5,657 nt of DNA from Alphaproteobacteria bacterium (GCA_012267605.1 JAAXGF010000316.1:1-5657); one strand, 5' to 3'; shown: positions 1-5,615, counted from the first letter of the stretch. Program-made: numbers and translations. Notes: generated from the letters alone by a model not told the origin.

Positions 1-105
1 GGCCTCGACAGTACGCGCGGCCGCACGGCGTTCGTCGGCGAGCCAACGGCGCCAACGGACCGCCGCGGCCACGACCGGGGGCGCGGCGGCGATCGCTGCG
101 GCCAC
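1..105 (-). CDS. xerC: Tyrosine recombinase XerC, N-terminal fragment (cut by window edge)
   Basis: Reading the minus strand from about 105 leftward gives an open frame that runs off the window at position 1. Its visible end, WRRWLADERRAAARTVEA, matches the start of the N-terminal SAM-like core-binding domain of XerC/XerD recombinases (family pattern: WL..ERR.SP.T..AY). The catalytic domain lies outside the window. XerC with XerD resolves chromosome dimers at dif in the cytoplasm. The start is uncertain. A GTG at 105-103 sits 2 bp after the DUF484 stop and places the first Trp near residue 17, as is usual. A TTG at 120-118 would overlap DUF484 by 13 bp, and a GTG at 72-70 is also in frame. 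None has a well-spaced Shine-Dalgarno, which suggests translational coupling to DUF484. The DUF484–xerC pairing is common in Proteobacteria and supports the call, which rests on few residues. Confidence 0.72.
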   Translation of the reverse strand, partial: MAAAIAAAPPVVAAAVRWRRWLADERRAAARTVEA

Positions 106-107
106 CT

Positions 108-824
108 TCAGTGCGGGCAAGAGGCCGTCAAACGGGCGCGTAGACAGTAGCCAAGAAAGCGAGCGAGAAAACTCAGAACTTCGCCTCCCTGACCCTCGGG
201 AAAGCGATCCTCCCGCCGAGATCCAAGCGCCAACAGGCTATTGGGAAGCTGATCGCCGAGATCCAGCCTGAGAAGTGCGTGAGAGCGCACCAGGGTGGCC
301 GCAGCGCCAAACAGCGGTAGGACAACTGGCAGACACTCGCCGGTAACGCAGACGCGGCCCGATCCAATCAATCCCTCCACCATCTTCGGTTCAAGGCAAT
401 GAACCCCCGCATAGGCGGAGCCATTTTGCTCCGCGTTTTCCACGCCCAAGACAGATACGTCAATATCGAGAATACTGAGCCAGTCTATGGTGACGAGTTG
501 TACCAGGTGGTCCAGGCCGGTAGCATCGATCAACAGGTTTACCGCGGCGTGAACGCGATTCTGGCAAGCCAAGTAGTCACGACCTCCGGCAACCAAAGTC
601 TCGCACTGTTGCTTGAGCGTACGCACTTCTGCTTGCAGCCGTTCAATGAGGAATATCTGCATGTCGATGACGCCGTCGCCGCGCGATTGCGAGGGCGCGG
701 CGAGCCGTCCTAAGAGCTCCGTATGCCGGACGAGAAAATCGGGATGACGCCGCAGATAAGCCGCGACCCGCTCGTCGGCAAGGCGGGATTCTGGCGCAGT
801 GACGGCTTTTCTCGGTTTGCTCAC
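108..824 (-). CDS. DUF484 family protein (GAF-like, function unknown)
   Basis: The 238-aa protein fits the usual length of DUF484 proteins. Residues 20-38 (VAAYLRRHPDFLVRHTELL) are the family's hallmark N-terminal helix motif. Residues 57-80 look helical and coiled-coil prone. The rest resembles a degenerate GAF fold, ending with the typical LFGAAATLVRSHALLRL (171-187), the signature LLALGSR (197-203) and an F..GQG...LSFLARF segment. No signal peptide or membrane segment is visible, so it is probably cytoplasmic. The biochemical role of DUF484 is not established. Its recurrent position next to xerC suggests a link to chromosome maintenance, but that is inference. It starts with GTG at 824, chosen because GAGAAG lies 6 bp upstream and the family alignment begins soon after. 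It follows tal by 28 bp and precedes xerC almost immediately, consistent with one transcript. Confidence 0.9.
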   Translation of the reverse strand: MSKPRKAVTAPESRLADERVAAYLRRHPDFLVRHTELLGRLAAPSQSRGDGVIDMQIFLIERLQAEVRTLKQQCETLVAGGRDYLACQNRVHAAVNLLIDATGLDHLVQLVTIDWLSILDIDVSVLGVENAEQNGSAYAGVHCLEPKMVEGLIGSGRVCVTGECLPVVLPLFGAAATLVRSHALLRLDLGDQLPNSLLALGSRREDRFPEGQGGEVLSFLARFLGYCLRARLTASCPH

Positions 825-830
825 GGCATT

Positions 831-836
831 CTTCTC
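831..836 (-). promoter_or_regulatory. Ribosome-binding site of the DUF484 gene
   Basis: Read on the minus strand this is GAGAAG, 6 bp before the GTG at 824. It supports a GTG start for DUF484 in the gap after tal. Confidence 0.55.
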
Positions 837-852
837 AGGTCATCGGCCACCA

Positions 853-1518
853 TCATCGGTCGGCGATTGTCTGACCGGTCTTATTCCAATCGGCAAGGAA
901 ATCGCCGAGGCCCTTGTCGGTTAAAGCATGACTGGCCAATTGGCGCATGACGTTGGGTGGAATAGTCGCGATCTCGGCGCCCAGCTTCGCCGCCTCGATG
1001 ACGTGCAAGGGGTTGCGAATCGAAGCCGCCAGAATCTCCGATTTCAGAGTGTCCGGGTAGTTGTCAAGAATTTCGCGAATCTCGGCAATCAAAGTCATTC
1101 CCGAGTGGCCGATGTCGTCAAGCCGACCGACAAACGGCGAGATGAAGCGCGCACCCGCTTTTGCCGCCAGCAACGCCTGCGCCGGCGAAAAGCATAGGGT
1201 CACATTGACGGCGATACCTGCCTGAGTGAGCGCCCGGCACGCCTTCAGACCATCCCAGGTCAGCGGCACCTTTACCGCGACATTTTTTGCCCTGGCCGCC
1301 AAAGCACGTCCTTCGGTGACCATGTTGTCGACATCGGTGGCCGCGACCTCGGCGCTCACTGGCCCCGATACGACGGCGCAAATCTCGTCGAGAACCTCAA
1401 AGAAGTCACGGCCCGTCCGAGCAACGAGCGTCGGGTTGGTAGTGACGCCATCGACAAGGCCGGTGTCGGATAGTTCACGAATCTCGCCGATATCGGCACT
1501 GTCGATGAAGAACTTCAT
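853..1518 (-). CDS. tal: Transaldolase, TalC/FSA-type small subfamily
   Basis: This 221-aa protein is a member of the small transaldolase / fructose-6-phosphate aldolase family (single TIM barrel, usually 210-220 aa). Visible motifs are MKFFIDSADI at the N-terminus, VTTNPTL (25-31), VKVPLTWDG (82-90) with the Schiff-base lysine K83, NVTLCFSPAQA (105-115), SPFVGRLDDIG (127-137) and the C-terminal FLADWNK. Transaldolase moves a dihydroxyacetone unit between sugar phosphates in the non-oxidative pentose phosphate pathway. Many databases label such proteins fructose-6-phosphate aldolase. However, E57 (SAEV) and F129 (SPFVG) match the transaldolase state, whereas E. coli FSA has Gln59 and Tyr131. 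I chose the ATG at 1518 because the family begins MKFF(I/V)D; an in-frame GTG at 1548 would add ten unsupported residues. Only a weak GAAAG precedes the ATG. It is the first gene of the leftward operon and divergent from priA. Confidence 0.93.
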   Translation of the reverse strand: MKFFIDSADIGEIRELSDTGLVDGVTTNPTLVARTGRDFFEVLDEICAVVSGPVSAEVAATDVDNMVTEGRALAARAKNVAVKVPLTWDGLKACRALTQAGIAVNVTLCFSPAQALLAAKAGARFISPFVGRLDDIGHSGMTLIAEIREILDNYPDTLKSEILAASIRNPLHVIEAAKLGAEIATIPPNVMRQLASHALTDKGLGDFLADWNKTGQTIADR

Positions 1519-1659
1519 TGATATCGTCTTTCGACCGGTTTCAACCACTAAAGTTTAACTACCCTCCCCGGCTTCCCTAGAGAATGGAAAGGATCACCGG
1601 AGAGACGATGGCATTCACGCGGCTTGCGGCGCGCGGCTTCGCTTGACAAAGTGTACCTC
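1519..1659. promoter_or_regulatory. Divergent spacer between tal and priA
   Basis: These 141 bp separate two divergently transcribed genes, so they should contain promoters for both; that is inference from layout. I could not find a convincing -35/-10 pair on either strand. The best plus-strand candidate is TTTAAC (1554-1559) and TAGAGA (1578-1583), spaced 18 bp. It is weak, although it would place a start site just before the leader ORF ribosome-binding site. Confidence 0.3.
1608..1646 (+). CDS. Possible 12-aa leader peptide upstream of priA
   Basis: An ATG at 1608 is preceded by GGAG (1599-1602) with 5 bp spacing, the best Shine-Dalgarno in the divergent spacer. It opens a 12-codon frame, MAFTRLAARGFA, ending in TGA at 1644-1646, 13 bp before the priA ATG. 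It is not in the priA frame. It could be a translated leader that couples or modulates priA translation, since priA itself has only a weak ribosome-binding site. It has no homopolymeric codon run or other attenuator hallmark, and no terminator hairpin follows it. A chance ORF is quite possible at this length. Another reading is that it marks an old or frame-shifted priA start. Confidence 0.3.
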   Translation: MAFTRLAARGFA

Positions 1660-3837
1660 ATGCCGCCGAGCCGCGCCAGTTCGAGGGTCCGCGTCCTGCT
1701 GCCGTTGCCGTTGAGCGAGGCTTACGAATACGGCTTGCCGGCCGGGATGGAAATGCTGGCCGGCGGTTTCGTCAAAGTCCCGATTGGACCAAGGGTGATT
1801 ACCGGTGTCGTGTGGGGTGCTGGCACTGGCGCAATCACGGCCGAACGTTTGCGCGATGTGCTGACTCTTCTCGACACACCCCCAATGCCCAAGCCGCTGC
1901 GGGAACTGATCGACTGGGTAGCCGCCTATACCCTATCACCGCCGGGCGCCGTACTGCGCATGGCGATGAGCGTGCCCGAGGCACTGTCAGCGGCTCCGGA
2001 GCGAATTGTCTTTGCTCGCGGCGAAAACACGCCGAATCGGCTGACCGCTGCGCGTATCCGAGTGTTGAATTGTGTTGACCAGGGACCGCTGCGAACCCGC
2101 AGCGAGCTCGCCCGAGATGCCGGTGTAAGCCCAAGTGTGATTTCGGGTTTAGCAGAGGCCGGCGCTTTGCGCGCGCTGACCAGGCCATCGGAGCTACCAC
2201 CGGAAGCACCTGATTGGCAGCGGGCCGGTCCGAAGTTGTCGGCTGCCCAAGCCGAGGCTGCGGCGACGCTCGGAAAGCAAGTCAAACGGCATCGGTTTTG
2301 CGTGACCTTGCTAGACGGCGTTACCGGTGCGGGTAAAACCGAGGTCTACTTTGAGGCCATCAGTAATGCCCTTTCCGCCGGCATGCAAGTTTTGGTCCTG
2401 GTTCCGGAGATCGCACTCGGAACCCAGTGGCTATCCCGTTTCACGGCACGATTCGATGCAGCGCCGGAACAATGGCACTCGGATCTCACCCGCGCCCATC
2501 GGCGGCGGGTCTGGCGCGCCGTAGCGATTGGCACGGCCAAGGTCGTAGTTGGCGCTCGGTCTGCCTTGTTCCTACCCTTCGCCTCGCTCGGCCTGATTGT
2601 TGTCGACGAAGAGCACGACGGATCATTCAAACAGGAAGACGGCGTCAAATACCACGCTCGTGACATGGCCGTGGTGCGTGCCCGCCTGGAGGACATACCT
2701 ATCGTCCTTGCCTCGGCGACCCCGTCCCTGGAAACCGTCGTCAATGTTGATCGCGGACGATACCAAACGGTGCGCTTGCCGGCCCGACACGGCGGTGCCC
2801 CACCGCCCAGAATCGACGCACTGGATATGCGGCAGCACCCACCCGAGAAGGGTCGCTGGCTTTCGCCCATCTTGGGCGAATCTTTGGTGCAAACAGTAGA
2901 ATGCGGAGAACAGGCGCTGTTTTTTCTGAATCGACGGGGCTATGCACCGCTCACCCTATGCCGCGCATGCGGACACCGCATGGGTTGCCCCACGTGCAGT
3001 GCCTGGCTGGTTGAACATCGGCGCATCGGATTCCTGCTGTGTCACCATTGCGGCTATCGCACCGGGTTGCCAGATAAATGTCCGTCGTGCGGCGCAAACG
3101 ACAAATTCGTGGCCTGCGGTCCGGGTATCGAGAGGTTGGCCGAGGAGATTGCATCGACCCATCCCGGCATTCGCTTTGCGGTGATGGCGAGTGACACTCT
3201 GACCGGGCCCACCGCGATAGGGGAGTTGTTCAATCGCTTTGGCAATCGAGAAATCGACCTTCTCATCGGTACCCAGATTATCGCCAAGGGACATCATTTC
3301 CCCTGGCTCACTTTGGTTGGCGTGATCGATGCCGATCTAGGGCTCGCGGGCGGCGACCTGAGAGCCGCGGAGCGCACGTATCAGCTCCTTCACCAGGTCG
3401 CGGGCCGAGCCGGGCGCAAGGATAAACCCGGACGCGTCGTGCTGCAGACATTCATGCCGGAACACCCGGTGATGAGGGCACTCGTCGAGGCCGACCGGGA
3501 TCGCTTCCTGGCGAATGAATCTGCCGACCGGAAAACGCTGGGCCTGCCGCCCTTCGGCCGGTTGGCGGCACTGATTGTCACCGGACCGGCCGAATCATCA
3601 GTGGCAGCCGCAGCCCACGATCTCCGGCGAAGCGCGCCCGAGGCCGATGATGTAGCGGTAATAGGCCCGGCCCCAGCCCCATTGCACATCTTGCGCGGTC
3701 GTTATCGCTATCGTCTGTTGGTGAAGTCAGAGCGGATAGCGCCGCTGCAAAAATTTCTTCGCGGTTGGCTTGGCAACGTCCAGATCCGACGGCCGACGCA
3801 GGTCCAAGTCGATATCGATCCTTACCATTTCTTTTAA
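1660..3837 (+). CDS. priA: Primosomal replication restart helicase PriA (primosomal protein N')
   Basis: The 725-aa product is close to the 732 aa of E. coli PriA. PriA is a 3'-5' superfamily 2 DNA helicase that recognises stalled forks and D-loops and starts primosome assembly for DnaB reloading. Domains in order: 3' DNA-end-binding domain (about 8-105, beginning RVRVLLPLPLSEAYEY), winged helix (about 110-175), helicase lobe 1 with Walker A GVTGAGKTE (220-228, K226), DEEH (316-319), KYHARD (330-335) and SATP (352-355), zinc domain with C434, C437, C443, C446, C461, C464, C474 and C477, helicase lobe 2 with GTQIIAKGHHFP (537-548) and QVAGRAGR (579-586), and a C-terminal domain with GRYRYRLLVK (from 680). 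All motifs are intact. The ATG at 1660 fits the family N-terminus; in-frame TTG 1624 and GTG 1651 are less likely. It is transcribed away from tal, and no terminator lies directly after it. Confidence 0.97.
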   Translation: MPPSRASSRVRVLLPLPLSEAYEYGLPAGMEMLAGGFVKVPIGPRVITGVVWGAGTGAITAERLRDVLTLLDTPPMPKPLRELIDWVAAYTLSPPGAVLRMAMSVPEALSAAPERIVFARGENTPNRLTAARIRVLNCVDQGPLRTRSELARDAGVSPSVISGLAEAGALRALTRPSELPPEAPDWQRAGPKLSAAQAEAAATLGKQVKRHRFCVTLLDGVTGAGKTEVYFEAISNALSAGMQVLVLVPEIALGTQWLSRFTARFDAAPEQWHSDLTRAHRRRVWRAVAIGTAKVVVGARSALFLPFASLGLIVVDEEHDGSFKQEDGVKYHARDMAVVRARLEDIPIVLASATPSLETVVNVDRGRYQTVRLPARHGGAPPPRIDALDMRQHPPEKGRWLSPILGESLVQTVECGEQALFFLNRRGYAPLTLCRACGHRMGCPTCSAWLVEHRRIGFLLCHHCGYRTGLPDKCPSCGANDKFVACGPGIERLAEEIASTHPGIRFAVMASDTLTGPTAIGELFNRFGNREIDLLIGTQIIAKGHHFPWLTLVGVIDADLGLAGGDLRAAERTYQLLHQVAGRAGRKDKPGRVVLQTFMPEHPVMRALVEADRDRFLANESADRKTLGLPPFGRLAALIVTGPAESSVAAAAHDLRRSAPEADDVAVIGPAPAPLHILRGRYRYRLLVKSERIAPLQKFLRGWLGNVQIRRPTQVQVDIDPYHFF

Positions 3838-3899
3838 TCGTGACCAGGCAACGAACCGCTGAACCGCATTGATTCCCAAGGTTACCAGGGTTTGCGCAG

Positions 3900-3938
3900 G
3901 TTCGAATTCTGGCACAATCAGCGAGTGAGTATTCGAAC
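3900..3938. repeat. Inverted repeat GTTCGAAT…ATTCGAAC
   Basis: GTTCGAAT (3900-3907) and ATTCGAAC (3931-3938) are perfect 8-bp reverse complements separated by 23 bp. Each arm contains the self-complementary hexamer TTCGAA, so the two sites are also direct repeats. Their centres are 31 bp apart, about three helical turns, placing them on the same DNA face. That layout would suit cooperative binding of a dimeric regulator. It could equally be the stem of an RNA hairpin with a 23-nt loop. No function is shown by the sequence alone. Confidence 0.6.
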
Positions 3939-3995
3939 GGGGTTGTTCCGGCGGGCAAGCGTACAAATATTAACTATTAGCGCCCAGGCCGGCTG

Positions 3996-4046
3996 GTCTA
4001 TCTAGCCGCTCCCCCCGGTAACCAGTACGGTCTGGCGTGACCCCAT
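3996..4046 (-). pseudogene. Possible decayed N-terminus of an SDR/epimerase gene
   Basis: On the minus strand, an ATG at 4046 opens MGSRQTVLVTGGSG, then a TAG at 4004-4002, then ATA GAC (Ile-Asp). This looks like the first beta strand and glycine loop of extended short-chain dehydrogenases such as GalE-like epimerases (pattern VLVTGG.GYIG). One base change would turn the TAG into Tyr and one would turn the Asp into Gly. No similarity is visible beyond that point, and no Shine-Dalgarno precedes the ATG. It is either a small relic of a lost gene or a chance match. The same bases form part of the plus-strand hairpins described as a candidate RNA. Confidence 0.22.
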
Positions 4047-4056
4047 GTGCTCACTG

Positions 4057-4083
4057 GCCCCGCGAACGAGCGGGGCTTTTTTT
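4057..4083 (+). terminator. Rho-independent terminator
   Basis: A perfect 7-bp GC-rich stem, GCCCCGC (4057-4063) and GCGGGGC (4070-4076), encloses a 6-nt loop GAACGA and is followed at once by seven T's (4077-4083). The left flank has no A run, so it acts only on plus-strand transcripts. It would end transcription from priA, 220 bp upstream, or from a small RNA in between, and insulates the reductase gene that follows. Confidence 0.88.
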
Positions 4084-4182
4084 GTGTGGGTGCAAGTCGG
4101 CCTCAAACGCGGATAGGCGAAACATGACGCATCGGTTATATTCGCGCCCGATTCGTAATTCCGTTGTCGGGACAGCGGGGCA

Positions 4183-5154
4183 ATGAGAGACATGACACAA
4201 TTGATTGATTGGCCAAATATAGAACGGTCGGACAAAGGCCTGACGCGGGCGGAATTTCTGCGACTGGCGGCTGCCGCCAGCGTAACCCTGACGTTGGGCC
4301 GCGCCCACGCCGCCGCACCTCAGCCGACGATGATCACCCGTACGATACCGAAAACCGGCGAGGCATTGCCCGTGGTAGGCCTCAGTAGCTACCGCTCGTT
4401 CAGTGTCGGCGGCGGCGGTGAAGTCCGTTCATCGCGGCGGGAAGTGTTGCGATCCCTGTTCAGCCACGGCGGCAAAGTGATCGATTCCTCACCTTTATAC
4501 GGGCGCGCTGAGGAAGTGTTGGGTTCCCTAATTTCCGATTTGGAAGCCGAGGGCCAAGCGTTCTTGAGTTCCAAAATCGCCGTCGAAGACCCCGCCCGAG
4601 CGGTTCAGCAGGCCGAGCGAACCATGCGTTACCTGCGAACCGAGCACCTCGATTTGATGCAAGTTCAGGATATGTTGAATTGGCGAAGCCATTTTCCGAC
4701 GCTGCGATCGTGGAAGGAAAATGGCCGCATCAGGTATCTGGGCGTCACCCATCACTCAGTCGATGGTCTCGAACAGATGGCCGAGATAATCGAATCGGAA
4801 TCGATTGATTTCGTACAACTCGCCTATACGATCTCGCACCCGGAGGCCGAAGAGCGAATCTTGCCACTCGCGGCGGACAAAGGTGTCGCGGTGATTGTCG
4901 GTCGGCCTTTCCTCGGTGGCGCCGACTTCGACACGCTGCGGGGCGAACCGTTACCTGAATGGGCGTCGGAAATCGACTGTACGAGCTGGGCGCAGTTCTT
5001 CCTTAAATTCATCCTATCCCACCCTGCGGTGACCTGCGTGACACCAGCGACGAGCCGGCAAGACCAAATGCTCGACAACCTGGGCGCCGGTTCGGGGCGG
5101 CTGCCCGATGACAGCCTACGCAAGAAAATGCGAGAATACTGGCAAAGCCGCTAG
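4183..5154 (+). CDS. Aldo/keto reductase with export-like signal; catalytic His replaced by Gln
   Basis: The 323-aa protein has an N-terminal signal-like segment (19-45: LTRAEFLRL, hydrophobic AAAASVTLTL, then an AHA/A cleavage-like site) followed by an aldo/keto reductase TIM barrel. Family members reduce carbonyls with NAD(P)H. Of the catalytic tetrad, D101 and Y106 (VIDSSPLYG) and K131 (LSSKIA) are present. The expected His in LDLMQVHN is Gln162 (LDLMQVQD, codon CAG). Other family marks are GRIRYLGVTH (181-190), DFVQLAY (209-215), GRPFLGG (240-246) and the cofactor-binding TPATS…DNLGAG (287-303). The leader resembles Tat signals of exported reductases, but the twin arginine is Arg-Ala, so the export route is uncertain. 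The ATG at 4183 has GCGGGG very close by; ATG 4192 is an alternative with the same signal. Internal ATG 4330 would give a cytosolic form. The gene is single, after a terminator. The substrate is unknown. Confidence 0.88.
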   Translation: MRDMTQLIDWPNIERSDKGLTRAEFLRLAAAASVTLTLGRAHAAAPQPTMITRTIPKTGEALPVVGLSSYRSFSVGGGGEVRSSRREVLRSLFSHGGKVIDSSPLYGRAEEVLGSLISDLEAEGQAFLSSKIAVEDPARAVQQAERTMRYLRTEHLDLMQVQDMLNWRSHFPTLRSWKENGRIRYLGVTHHSVDGLEQMAEIIESESIDFVQLAYTISHPEAEERILPLAADKGVAVIVGRPFLGGADFDTLRGEPLPEWASEIDCTSWAQFFLKFILSHPAVTCVTPATSRQDQMLDNLGAGSGRLPDDSLRKKMREYWQSR

Positions 5155-5207
5155 CGTCGAAATTCCGAGCTCGGGAATCTACCCAAGTTCACTTCGGGCA
5201 CCCACGA
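5155..5207. terminator. Weak hairpins between convergent genes
   Basis: The 53-bp gap between the convergent reductase and VOC genes holds ATTCC/GGAAT (5162-5166 with 5174-5178), centred on the perfect palindrome CCGAGCTCGG (5165-5174). It also holds CCCAAG/CTTCGGG (5182-5187 with 5192-5198, one bulged base, loop TTCA). Neither is followed by a T run on either strand, so these are only possible bidirectional transcription ends. Confidence 0.28.
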
Positions 5208-5591
5208 TTACATTAGGTAATTGGCGATTTCCACCAGGTTACCGTCGGGATCGTAAAGATAAATCGATTCGATAGGTCCCTTGGCGCCGATCCTTTGTAC
5301 CGGCCCTTCAATGATTTCGATACCGAAGGATTCGATATGATCCATGACTCGATCGAGGGGTTCCGAGGTTATAAAGCATAGTTCGCTGACTCCACTCGCG
5401 ATGTTTCTCGCCGCCGGATCACCGACTTTGGTGACCTTGTGTAAAACGATCTTTTGATCGCCGATCCGCAAAGCATGTTGTCCCGATTCGCGGGGCAAAA
5501 CCTCTGCTCCGAGAACCCGTGAATAGAAATTACTCGTGGCCTTGACGTGTGCAACCGCGATTACGAAATGATCTAGATGCTCAATCTTCAT
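5208..5591 (-). CDS. VOC-family (glyoxalase/dioxygenase fold) protein, STM3117/GLOD5-like
   Basis: This 127-aa protein is a single vicinal-oxygen-chelate unit with two βαβββ modules. It follows the pattern of the STM3117 / glyoxalase domain-containing 5 group: LDHFVIAV (6-13), NFYSRVLGAEVL (21-32), HALRIGDQKIVLHK (39-52), SELCFIT (69-75), EGPVQRIGAKGPIESIYLYDPDGNLVEIANY (95-125). Probable metal ligands are H8, H51 and E121; E70 is near the remaining position. VOC proteins are metal-dependent lyases, dioxygenases, isomerases or antibiotic-binding proteins, and the reaction of this subgroup is not well defined. No signal peptide is seen, so it is probably cytoplasmic and dimeric. I chose ATG 5591 because AGGTGG lies just upstream; a GTG at 5597 would overlap that site. 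It converges on the aldo/keto reductase gene, and the upstream gene lies outside the window. Confidence 0.9.
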   Translation of the reverse strand: MKIEHLDHFVIAVAHVKATSNFYSRVLGAEVLPRESGQHALRIGDQKIVLHKVTKVGDPAARNIASGVSELCFITSEPLDRVMDHIESFGIEIIEGPVQRIGAKGPIESIYLYDPDGNLVEIANYLM

Positions 5592-5593
5592 GG

Positions 5594-5599
5594 CCACCT
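5594..5599 (-). promoter_or_regulatory. Ribosome-binding site of the VOC gene
   Basis: On the minus strand this reads AGGTGG, with AGG ending 5 bp before the ATG at 5591. It decides between that ATG and the GTG at 5597, which falls inside the site. Confidence 0.6.
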
Positions 5600-5615
5600 A
5601 CCATTCGCGTCCGCA

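Larger units (their letters stand above)
3980..4083 (+). ncRNA. Candidate small RNA ending in an intrinsic terminator
   Basis: This roughly 100-nt segment can fold into three consecutive hairpins: 3990-3995 with 4003-4008 (CGGCTG/TAGCCG, loop GTCTATC), 4022-4025 with 4032-4035 (CCAG/CTGG) and the terminator at 4057-4083. A loose promoter-like pair, TTGTTC (3943-3948) and the AT-rich 3966-3973, lies just upstream; its spacing and -10 match are poor. The 5' end given is a guess. It does not match tmRNA, SRP RNA or RNase P motifs I know. The alternative is that it is simply a long 3' untranslated region of priA. Confidence 0.28.
3838..4182. other. 345-bp non-coding stretch after priA
   Basis: No convincing gene lies here. 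In order it contains an 8-bp hairpin, CCAGGGTT/AATTCTGG (3885-3892 with 3905-3912, two G·T pairs); a pair of TTCGAA-centred palindromes (3900-3938); an AT-rich patch (3961-3980); two short hairpins (3990-4008 and 4022-4035); a strong plus-strand terminator (4057-4083); and the leader of the downstream reductase gene. TTATAT at 4136-4141 could be a -10 element for that gene, but no good -35 precedes it. The stretch is long compared with the other gaps in this window, and the terminator sits too far from priA to be its obvious 3' end. Confidence 0.6.

Noticed and set aside
1519..1548. GTG-initiated ten-residue extension of the transaldolase.
   Set aside because: The family starts at MKFFID; the added residues have no family support.
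1624..1659. TTG-initiated twelve-residue extension of PriA.
   Set aside because: Rare start codon, no Shine-Dalgarno at the right place, and it overlaps the leader ORF; ATG 1660 already gives a normal PriA N-terminus.
1549..2209. Long open frames antisense to priA and in its other frames (also over tal, DUF484 and the reductase).
   Set aside because: GC-rich coding DNA gives many shadow ORFs. None shows family motifs, and the opposite-strand genes are unambiguous.
3896..3912. GCAGGTTCGAATTCTGG resembles the T arm of a tRNA (T loop TTCGAAT).
   Set aside because: The T stem does not pair fully (the outermost pair is G-G and the loop-closing pair is G·T). The following CACAATC has no complementary acceptor strand about 65 bases upstream, and no anticodon arm is present. 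At most it could be a degenerate tRNA-end relic.
3910..3925. TGGCAC at 3910-3915 as a sigma-54 -24 element.
   Set aside because: The expected -12 element (TTGCA-like) is absent at the correct distance.
3935..3948. GAAC-N6-GTTC as a LexA/SOS box.
   Set aside because: Neither the alphaproteobacterial direct repeat GTTC-N7-GTTC nor the Gram-positive GAAC-N4-GTTC spacing is met.
3925..4005. A 26-codon plus-strand ORF (GTG start) in the spacer after priA.
   Set aside because: It has no clear Shine-Dalgarno, a GTG start, and no recognisable features; it is compatible with chance.
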